Source: Candidatus Sumerlaeota bacterium
GTDB lineage: Bacteria > Sumerlaeota > Sumerlaeia > JADFCT01
DNA: 5,282 nucleotides
Assembly: GCA_026398575.1 (NCBI GenBank)
Contig: JAPLSP010000218.1
Span: 1 to 5,282, forward strand
Direction of reading: 5' to 3'
Shown here piece by piece: positions 1 to 5,282 of this stretch (position 1 is its first letter; each line of letters opens with the position of its first letter). The notes beneath the pieces are model-generated. The model searched no databases. It had not been told where the DNA came from and saw nothing but the letters and a program-made list of their open reading frames with translations. The position numbers were made by a program, and so were the translations under genes.

Positions 1-1
1 C

Positions 2-2233
2 GAAGCGCTGACGCGGATCGGCGGATTCCGCAACGACGGCGCGGGGCCGTATAAGGCGCTCGGCTTTGCGGGCTTGTTCGTCAATCGGGTGTCTTTCAAC
101 GGCAGCGGCTATCTGCGGCATGTATTCAGAAACGACACCAATGCGCTCAGGCAATACCTGGCCGGCCGCAATGGCAAACCGGGCGACTGCTTTTGCATCC
201 GCATTCCGGCAGGGCCGCTTTGGGATACCTATGCGGGAAATCCGGAAGTCTATACGGGCAATCCTTTGCAGGAAATCATCACAGGCTATCCCGCCTTGTG
301 CGTGGTCGGGTACAACGACCAGCAGAATTTCGGGAAAGGCGCCTTCAAAGCCATCGCGTGCAAGGGAGCGCAATGGGGCCTGCAAGGATACGTCTGGCTG
401 AGCTATGATTTTGTGCGCCAGTTCGCGATCGAAGCCTGGCGGCTGACCGATTCCATCGGCTTCGTGGCGAAGGAAGTCACGCCGGAGCGGCCATGGGCGC
501 CCAAAGGCCGCGACGGCAAACAGTGGCAGAACGCGGACTACACATTCCTCTATGTCGGCCCGGGCATTCCCCAAGTCACGACGGCGGGGATCACGATCGC
601 GGGCAGCGGGCTCCAGGATACGTTGACGATTCAAAAAAATCGCGCCGCCGAATATATCGAAGACGTCCCGCTGATTGAATTCCAAACGGCCAGCCTGACG
701 CCCATCAAGAAAATCTATATCAACGGCGTAACCGTCGGCATGCTGAACGTAACGACCTGCGGGCTGGACACGCTGACGTGCGTCAACAGCCACGTCCGCC
801 AGATTGAAGCGTGGGCTCTCAACAAGGTCCAAATGTCGAACGCCATCAATTCCACATGGCGGCTGTTCGGCGCCGGCATCTCTTCAGCCGATCCCGGCGA
901 AGTGAATAAATCCATCGCAACGACTTCGATCTCGCTCGTTGCGGCCTCGAGCACGTGGTCGCCAACGATCAAACTCTCGGGCGTCGGGATGAAGAATATT
1001 TATATGAACGATTTCAACGGCGCCGTGTCGCTTTCGATGAACTCGAAGATCGTCTCGCGATCCATGCGCGGACGCGCCGTCATTCCCGCTTACGCCAGCT
1101 ATGGCGGTTTATCGGGCGATCTGCGCGTCGGGAGCATCAGGAAACTGGACATCACGGGCGGGGGAATCAAAAGCAATATTCAAGGCATGGCCCAGCAGAG
1201 CGGCGCTTCAATCCAGGCGCTAACCAAGTCAATGCCGTTGACCAGCGCTTATACTTATGTGGATGGAACCGTCTTCAGGAATTCATTGACCCTGAACGCC
1301 GATATCACCGCGACCATTTACACGAGCAACACGATAGGCTCGATCGCCGCTTCCGGCGGCAATATCTCGCTTTATTCCCTGGCCGCCGGCTCCATCGGGT
1401 CGGTGCGCGCGCTGCATCGAAATGGCCATGGCGGAACACTGTCGGGCGTGCTGGTTTCCGGCTTGAGTGGCGTCGGCTCGATGAACGGTCTGTCAAGCGC
1501 GGCCTCTGCCGCCGCCCTGAGCATCGGCCCGCAGGATATCGGCGAAGTTTATGGCGATATAGCCGTGAACGTGACACTGGCCGCCGGCGCGGCGCCTTAT
1601 TTGAACAGTCCCATCCCGATGGTGGCGCCTTCGTGCGCGGGCGCCCTTCATACCGTCGGCTCTTCCGAGCCCTATCTCGAGGCCCCCTATGGCGGCATTC
1701 CCCTGCCGAGCATTGCCGGCATAGGATGGTGGAACACCCTGGCGGCGGCGCCGAAAATTGTCTGGCCGCAGACCAGTTTCGTTCAGGGGGTTTGCGAGCA
1801 GAAATATGTCATAGACGTGACGAACGGCGAATATGGCCAAACTCCGCCGAATGACGCCTTTGCCGCCGCCATCAATGTCACTGGCCTGGCCATCGTCAAC
1901 GGCGCCACGCGCTTCGCAACCATGGAAGCAGGCGAGCCGGCGGCCAATTTGTCCTCCACGCTGCAGACCGCTTCGGTATGGTACAAGTGGACGGCGCCGA
2001 CTTCCAGCAGCATCAACTTCGAGATCATCAAGCCGTTCACATTTTATCCCCGCACGCTCGCGGCTTACGCGGGAGATGCGCTGGCAAACCTGACGCTGAA
2101 GGTCTCCACCACCGCCACCACTTTGAACAAGGCAACCAAGATCACCTTCGCTCCCACCGCCGGCCAGACGTATTATATCGCCGTCTGCGCTCTCACGACG
2201 CGTCAGGGCGATTTCCAGATGACGATTTACTAA
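2..2233 (+). CDS. Secreted multidomain protein: inactive-looking papain-like domain, beta-helix-like middle, C-terminal beta-sandwich (5' partial)
   Basis: The frame is open from the first codon of the window (position 2), so the true start lies upstream; the TTG at 74 is only an internal codon. Positions 2 to about 430 match the C-terminal half of a papain-like (C1A) peptidase fold: a VVGYND strand (about 302-319) and a WG..GYVWLSYDF ending (about 374-412). The usual His before 'A-[LV]-x-V-V-G-Y' is Pro (290-292), and the usual Asn of the NSWG motif is Ala (356-358, reading A-C-K-G). The domain therefore looks catalytically dead; the Cys nucleophile region is outside the window. About 580-1570 encodes a long Gly/Ser/Thr/Ile-rich stretch with recurring G-S-[IV] turns, suggesting a parallel beta-helix. 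About 1835-2230 encodes a domain with NDAF, EAGEP, SVWYKWTAP and AGQTYYIAV, a secreted beta-sandwich type resembling pre-peptidase C-terminal domains and frequent in PVC bacteria. No membrane anchor or sorting tail follows. A secreted or surface binding role is inferred; substrate unknown. Confidence 0.85.
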   Translation, partial: EALTRIGGFRNDGAGPYKALGFAGLFVNRVSFNGSGYLRHVFRNDTNALRQYLAGRNGKPGDCFCIRIPAGPLWDTYAGNPEVYTGNPLQEIITGYPALCVVGYNDQQNFGKGAFKAIACKGAQWGLQGYVWLSYDFVRQFAIEAWRLTDSIGFVAKEVTPERPWAPKGRDGKQWQNADYTFLYVGPGIPQVTTAGITIAGSGLQDTLTIQKNRAAEYIEDVPLIEFQTASLTPIKKIYINGVTVGMLNVTTCGLDTLTCVNSHVRQIEAWALNKVQMSNAINSTWRLFGAGISSADPGEVNKSIATTSISLVAASSTWSPTIKLSGVGMKNIYMNDFNGAVSLSMNSKIVSRSMRGRAVIPAYASYGGLSGDLRVGSIRKLDITGGGIKSNIQGMAQQSGASIQALTKSMPLTSAYTYVDGTVFRNSLTLNADITATIYTSNTIGSIAASGGNISLYSLAAGSIGSVRALHRNGHGGTLSGVLVSGLSGVGSMNGLSSAASAAALSIGPQDIGEVYGDIAVNVTLAAGAAPYLNSPIPMVAPSCAGALHTVGSSEPYLEAPYGGIPLPSIAGIGWWNTLAAAPKIVWPQTSFVQGVCEQKYVIDVTNGEYGQTPPNDAFAAAINVTGLAIVNGATRFATMEAGEPAANLSSTLQTASVWYKWTAPTSSSINFEIIKPFTFYPRTLAAYAGDALANLTLKVSTTATTLNKATKITFAPTAGQTYYIAVCALTTRQGDFQMTIY

Positions 2234-2271
2234 AAAAATCAAATTATCGGCTGGACAATAAACGTCCCCGT

Positions 2272-2299
2272 TTGCTACAAATGTTTGCGCTTTTAATCT
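2272..2299 (+). promoter_or_regulatory. Weak sigma70-like promoter candidate upstream of the lipoprotein-secretin genes
   Basis: A TTGCTA box (2272-2277) is followed after 16 bases by TAATCT (2294-2299). A better -10 match, TTTAAT at 2292-2297, overlaps it but gives a spacing of only 14. The site lies in the only sizeable gap of the window, which is richer in A and T than the flanking genes, and about 50 bases before the lipoprotein start. The boxes match the consensus poorly, and promoter consensus is uncertain for the likely host group, so this is a candidate only. Confidence 0.2.
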
Positions 2300-2321
2300 A
2301 ATACCCAGCTTGGCAATAGGC

Positions 2322-2337
2322 TCCTCGAGGGTGAGGA
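2322..2337 (+). promoter_or_regulatory. Small hairpin overlapping the ribosome binding site of the lipoprotein gene
   Basis: TCCTC (2322-2326) can pair with GAGGA (2333-2337) around a six-base loop. GAGGA is the only Shine-Dalgarno-like sequence before the ATG at 2349, with 11 bases between it and the start. A competing pairing exists: GAG (2333-2335) with CTC (2341-2343), extended by AGG (2328-2330) with CCT (2344-2346). Either fold would cover the ribosome binding site. The stems are short, so real regulation is not established. Confidence 0.25.
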
Positions 2338-2348
2338 ATACTCCCTAG

Positions 2349-3248
2349 ATGAGATATTTTATTTTTTTGTGTTTATTGTCCCTTGGCGCCGGATGCGCCG
2401 CGCTGCCTCATGGTAAAGAGACGCGCGAGGCGGAAGCATTGCCCTTTTCCATCGCGATCGCTTTCAAGCAGCAAGACTGCAAGCCGGGCGAGGCGGTCTT
2501 GTGCGAGGTGACCCTGCGCAATGACTCTGCCGCCACACAAGTCTGCGTCATGCTCGACCACGGCACGATGCAGTTCTATTTCTATCCCCGGACAGTGAAA
2601 GGCCTGAACGAACAGCGCGTGAGCGAACCGGTCTTCTCGGAAAAAGAGGAAACCGGCAAGCGATACAGCATCGGCGCCGGCGAGGAATTCACGCGGACCT
2701 TCGTGTTCACCCAGTTGACCTTCGAGCGCGGGCCTTGGATGCTCTACGGCGTCTATTCAATGCACAGCGGCAAGAACCCCGATCTGATGCGGCGCGCGTA
2801 TGCCAAGGCCGCCGCCTTTACCGTCAAAGACGAACCCGTGGCGTTCCATCGCTACCTCAACGGCTTGATCACGAAAGAAGAAGCGATCCGTCTGGCCGGG
2901 GAGTGGACGCGGTTCAAGGCGGATTCCTCCGAGGCCAAGCTGATCGTGGACGAAGCGGGGTTCGACAAGTGGTGGATCAATCTGCGCGGCCAGGACGGCC
3001 AGGGCGCGCCCGTGGTGAAGTCCTGTTTCATCAATCCCTACCTGGGAGCGTTCTGGAAGGAAGCCAAGCCCTTCTCAAAGGATCAGCCGGAAAAAATCCT
3101 TCCGCCCAATTCCAAAGTCGTGGAGCAGTTGCGCGAAAAAAAGCGGAACGCCATCAGCGCGGAAAGCGCTAAAGATGGAACCAGCGGCGCCGTCAGGAAA
3201 CCGGGCATGGTCCCGCCGGCGCTTCCGAGCGATAAAAGCCAGAAATAA
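2349..3248 (+). CDS. Predicted lipoprotein with Ig-like and possible PepSY-like domains; candidate secretin accessory protein
   Basis: A 299-residue protein. An in-frame TAG lies directly before the ATG, so no longer start is possible. Residues 1-16 form a lipoprotein signal: a basic start (MRY), a hydrophobic stretch, then L-G-A-G-C with Cys16 as the predicted lipidated residue. Gly at -3 is less common than Leu but allowed. Residues about 32-160 look like an Ig-like beta-sandwich (KPGEAVLCEVTLRNDS, later FTRTFVF and GPWMLYGVYSM), similar in style to BsuPI-type domains. Residues about 173-238 (ITKEEAIRLAGEW, then KWWINLR and INPYLGAFWKE) resemble a PepSY-like alpha/beta unit; this is a pattern judgement only. 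The tail from about 260 is polar, basic and proline-containing, probably disordered. The secretin gene starts 23 bases downstream. Secretins often need a small lipoprotein pilotin, so a pilotin or periplasmic accessory role is plausible, but the domains are not those of known pilotins. I do not recognise a named family. Confidence 0.85.
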   Translation: MRYFIFLCLLSLGAGCAALPHGKETREAEALPFSIAIAFKQQDCKPGEAVLCEVTLRNDSAATQVCVMLDHGTMQFYFYPRTVKGLNEQRVSEPVFSEKEETGKRYSIGAGEEFTRTFVFTQLTFERGPWMLYGVYSMHSGKNPDLMRRAYAKAAAFTVKDEPVAFHRYLNGLITKEEAIRLAGEWTRFKADSSEAKLIVDEAGFDKWWINLRGQDGQGAPVVKSCFINPYLGAFWKEAKPFSKDQPEKILPPNSKVVEQLREKKRNAISAESAKDGTSGAVRKPGMVPPALPSDKSQK

Positions 3249-3256
3249 CATTTTAG

Positions 3257-3263
3257 AAAGGGG
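3257..3263 (+). promoter_or_regulatory. Ribosome binding site of the secretin gene
   Basis: AAAGGGG lies eight bases before the ATG at 3272. An in-frame TAG at 3254-3256 rules out a longer start. The site sits in the 23-base gap after the lipoprotein stop, which supports translation from a shared message. Confidence 0.7.
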
Positions 3264-3271
3264 ATTGGACA

Positions 3272-4645
3272 ATGGCAAGAGTCGTAGCGATGACGGGGGC
3301 GTTCATGGCGTTATGCCTGATGGCCCTGGGTCAGGGAAAAGCGGCTGTCCCTGCGCCTGAAGCCGGCAAAGACAACGTGGTAAAGATCCTGCGCACCAGC
3401 AACAAGGGTCAGACCAGCCGCTTTGTGTGCGAGGCTTATGAATTCAAGAAAATCAACCCCTTCGACGTGGTCAATTACTTCTGGGCGATGACGAGCCGCG
3501 AAGAGGGAGGCATTTACTCCTTTGCAAATCCAGACGGCAAAAGCGGCTTGATCACCGTGATCTGCCCGGAATATCAGCTCGAATCCATGCGCCGCCTGGC
3601 CAAGGAGCTGGACCGCGAGGATATGAATTCCTCCCCGGGCACGGCCTATACCTACTATCGGATGCGCTATCGCAACATCGCTGACCCCAATTTCATGAAG
3701 GTATTGGGATACTACGCAGGTTCTTCCGCGTTGTTGGTGAATGACGTGGAAACCAATTCCATCCACTTCCAAGACGCCCCGGTGGGATCGGAGAGCCTCG
3801 CCAAAACACTGAAAGAGGAACTGGACCAGCCGCTGACGCAGGTCGAGGTGGCGGTGAAGATCTATGAAGTGGCCGTCAGCAGCGACGGCGCCATGGGTCT
3901 GGACTTCGAGGCGTGGAAGAATGGCCCGGGCAAGGTCTTGTATCAACTGGCCAACAAAGCGCGGCATATCGCCTACACGCGCAGCGACGGCTCGATCAGC
4001 GCCAACACGAACGCGCAGGGTTTTTACCTGGACTATCCGACGGCGTTTTTCGATTTTCTGACTGAAAAAGGAAAAGCAAAAATCCTGTCCAGCGTCAAAG
4101 TCATGGCGATGAACAAGGCGCAGGCGCAGGTCGTGGCGGGCGACCGCATCCTGTTCTATCAGGAAACCGAAATCAACACGCTGAACCCGGCCACGGGCGC
4201 AGTGGCGGCGGATCGCGAAGTCAAGGGAACGCTGGCGGCCGCCGACACGGGCGTGACGCTGGGCGTGACGCCGACGGTGGGCGAAAAAACGATCAACCTG
4301 GATTTGAATCTGGCGATCACGAACGTGCTCGGCTATGACGCCTCGGGCGCGCCGGTCCTGGGCAGGCGCAATCTGACCAACTCGACCGCGGTGGCCAGCG
4401 GCGACGAAATCGTCTTTGGAGGCTTGGCGCGCAAGCGGAATCTGGGAATGACCCGCAAGATTCCAGTACTGGGCTCGTTGCCGGTCATTGGCTATCTGGT
4501 CGGAGGCGAACAGGCGATCATGCGCGACACGCTGATCATCACCACGGTCAGCCCCCGCCTTGTGGAAAAGAGCGACAATACAGGGCCGGATGACAAGCTG
4601 ATCGAGTGCAAAGCCAAGGGCGAGGCGGTGGTTGTGTTGCCGTGA
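3272..4645 (+). CDS. Compact secretin, GspD/PilQ superfamily outer-membrane channel
   Basis: A 457-residue protein with a Sec signal peptide (residues 1 to about 24, cleavage probably after GKA). Residues about 35-115 form an N-terminal domain with a VICPEYQL segment. Residues about 124-190 look like a secretin N1/NolW-type domain (YTYYRMRYRNIADPNF, then DVETNSIHFQDAP, ending KEELDQPLTQ). From about 190 the secretin core follows: VEVAVKIYEV, then FFDFLTEKGKAKILSSVKV, AQAQVVAGDRILFY, GVTLGVTPTVGEKTINLDLNL, and the signature IPVLGSLPVIGYL followed by DTLIITTVSPRLVE (residues 397-432). Secretins oligomerise into gated outer-membrane channels for type II/III secretion, type IV pili or phage export. 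This one is shorter than typical GspD or PilQ, with fewer N-domains. It departs from the usual pattern in two places: the common Pro after L-S-[ST] is missing (LSSVKV), and Phe of the final GxLF is Val. The lipoprotein gene lies 23 bases upstream and a partial paralogue 64 bases downstream. Family is clear; the exact system is not. Confidence 0.93.
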   Translation: MARVVAMTGAFMALCLMALGQGKAAVPAPEAGKDNVVKILRTSNKGQTSRFVCEAYEFKKINPFDVVNYFWAMTSREEGGIYSFANPDGKSGLITVICPEYQLESMRRLAKELDREDMNSSPGTAYTYYRMRYRNIADPNFMKVLGYYAGSSALLVNDVETNSIHFQDAPVGSESLAKTLKEELDQPLTQVEVAVKIYEVAVSSDGAMGLDFEAWKNGPGKVLYQLANKARHIAYTRSDGSISANTNAQGFYLDYPTAFFDFLTEKGKAKILSSVKVMAMNKAQAQVVAGDRILFYQETEINTLNPATGAVAADREVKGTLAAADTGVTLGVTPTVGEKTINLDLNLAITNVLGYDASGAPVLGRRNLTNSTAVASGDEIVFGGLARKRNLGMTRKIPVLGSLPVIGYLVGGEQAIMRDTLIITTVSPRLVEKSDNTGPDDKLIECKAKGEAVVVLP

Positions 4646-4696
4646 CGGGGCAGTCGTGGCCGGAAACATCCAGATGCGAATAAATCTCATACATAA

Positions 4697-4702
4697 AGGG
4701 AG
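4697..4702 (+). promoter_or_regulatory. Ribosome binding site of the second secretin-like gene; decides the start
   Basis: AGGGAG lies seven bases before the ATG at 4710. An in-frame ATG at 4674 would add 12 residues (beginning MRINLIHKG) but has no comparable site before it, and the extension would push the hydrophobic signal away from the N-terminus. The start at 4710 is therefore preferred. Confidence 0.65.
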
Positions 4703-4709
4703 AAAAACA

Positions 4710-5282
4710 ATGAACGGAAGATGGACGCAAATCATGGCGATGACGGCGCTGGCGGCTGCATTGGCCTGCGGGGCGTATGGCTATGTGACCAATGATTTCG
4801 CCGCGGGAGTCAACAACGTTACGGACACGAGTCCGGACACGGCCGCGAGCCATATCAACGATTATTTTTATCAGGAAGAGCAGGTGAACATCAATCCTGA
4901 CAGCGGGATCGTGCGCGTGTTGCGGACCGACCAGAAGGCGCTCGTGAATGACTTTGTGACGGAGTTTATCCCGCTGAAGAAAGCCAGCGCGCGCGAACTG
5001 CGCGGCCTGGCGCGAACCATCTGCCGCAAGGAGGGCGGAGACGCGGACGTCTGCCTTCTGAAAAAAGACCCCAAACAATTCAACGGCATGGTGGTGGTGT
5101 GTCCGGCGTTCCAGCTGCCGTATATCCGCAAAACGCTCGAGGCGCTGGATCAAGAATGGGTCAGCGAGAAAGTCACAGGCTCCTGGACGTACTACTACAA
5201 GGCCAAACACCGCGACATTCAAACAGTGGAGCGGATCACCCGCTTCTACGCGACGCCCGATCGCGTGGATGATATTGACCTG
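4710..5282 (+). CDS. Exported secretin-N-domain-like protein, paralogue of the upstream secretin (3' partial)
   Basis: The frame is open from ATG 4710 to the last base of the window, giving 191 residues with no stop, so the gene continues beyond the edge. Residues 1 to about 24 are an export signal (MNGRWTQ, then an Ala/Leu-rich stretch). A Cys at 20 after A-L-A could make it a lipoprotein, but the box is poor and signal peptidase I cleavage near AYG is equally likely. Residues about 67-170 align with residues about 36-135 of the secretin encoded upstream: VRVLRT with VKILRT, FVTEFIPLKK with FVCEAYEFKK, KEGG with EEGG, VVVCPAFQL with ITVICPEYQL, LEALDQE with AKELDRE, GSWTYYYKAKHRDI with GTAYTYYRMRYRNI. 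The two genes are therefore a tandem diverged duplication. Residues about 27-66 are an extra N-terminal segment that the first copy lacks. Whether a secretin barrel follows cannot be seen; it may be a second secretin or a periplasmic N-domain protein that partners the first. The gap after the secretin is 64 bases, consistent with one operon. Confidence 0.85.
   Translation, partial: MNGRWTQIMAMTALAAALACGAYGYVTNDFAAGVNNVTDTSPDTAASHINDYFYQEEQVNINPDSGIVRVLRTDQKALVNDFVTEFIPLKKASARELRGLARTICRKEGGDADVCLLKKDPKQFNGMVVVCPAFQLPYIRKTLEALDQEWVSEKVTGSWTYYYKAKHRDIQTVERITRFYATPDRVDDIDL

Noticed and set aside
74..76. TTG at 74 as the start of the first gene
   Set aside because: The frame is open upstream to the window edge, there is no ribosome binding site or signal peptide, and the papain-like domain would be cut in the middle.
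955..1854. A 299-codon + strand frame inside the first gene
   Set aside because: Its translation is Arg-rich low-information sequence, and it lies wholly within the better-supported frame 2-2233.
1493..2242. A 249-codon - strand frame opposite the end of the first gene
   Set aside because: Arg/Gly-rich shadow; the opposite strand encodes a recognisable NDAF…WTAP domain in this span.
2253..2273. Possible terminator after the first gene
   Set aside because: Two overlapping short stems exist (GGAC/GTCC and AAACG/CGTTT), but each has only four or five pairs and no T-run follows, so an intrinsic terminator is not supported.
4646..4709. Possible promoter or terminator between the two secretin-like genes
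   Set aside because: No convincing -35/-10 pair is seen. The only inverted repeat, CATC-CA-GATG (4667-4676), has a two-base loop and no T-run.
3311..4735. A 474-codon open frame on the - strand opposite the secretin
   Set aside because: It is a shadow of the GC-rich codon pattern of the secretin. Its translation is rich in Arg, His and Gln with no recognisable domain, while the + strand has a full set of secretin motifs.
4548..5222. A 224-codon - strand frame opposite the second secretin-like gene
   Set aside because: The + strand frame from 4710 has a signal peptide, a ribosome binding site and clear similarity to the upstream secretin; the reverse frame has none of these.

Overview
The window is a moderately GC-rich bacterial fragment carrying four protein genes, all on the + strand. 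Two of them run off the edges. No RNA genes, CRISPR arrays, insertion sequences or prophage parts are visible. The protein style (large secreted proteins with papain-like and beta-helix-like parts ending in an 'NDAF…SVWYxWTAP…AGxTYxIAV' domain, next to divergent secretins and lipoproteins) fits a Gram-negative of the PVC type, such as Lentisphaerota, Kiritimatiellota or Verrucomicrobiota. That placement is an inference from protein character, with moderate to low certainty.

Layout: (1) Positions 2-2233 hold the 3' part of a large gene for a secreted protein. Its visible start is the end of a papain-like (C1A) fold in which the catalytic His and Asn positions appear to be Pro and Ala. A long Gly/Ser/Ile-rich, beta-helix-like region follows, then a C-terminal beta-sandwich domain. 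(2) Positions 2234-2348 are a 115-base AT-richer gap, the only sizeable intergenic region, with a weak promoter candidate and a small hairpin over the ribosome binding site of the next gene. (3) Positions 2349-3248 encode a lipoprotein with an Ig-like beta domain and a possible PepSY-like domain. (4) Positions 3272-4645 encode a compact secretin (GspD/PilQ superfamily outer-membrane channel). (5) Positions 4710-5282 hold the start of a fourth gene, cut by the window edge. Its product is a diverged paralogue of the N-terminal part of the secretin.

Genes 2, 3 and 4 are closely spaced (23 and 64 bases), and genes 3 and 4 have good Shine-Dalgarno sites, so they probably form one operon. The simplest reading is an envelope/secretion cluster: an outer-membrane channel, a lipoprotein that could serve as its pilotin or accessory factor, and a second secretin-like partner. 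The secreted pseudo-protease upstream may be an unrelated neighbour or a surface/secreted client. No ATPase, pseudopilin or inner-membrane platform gene is visible, so the kind of secretion or pilus system cannot be decided from this window.
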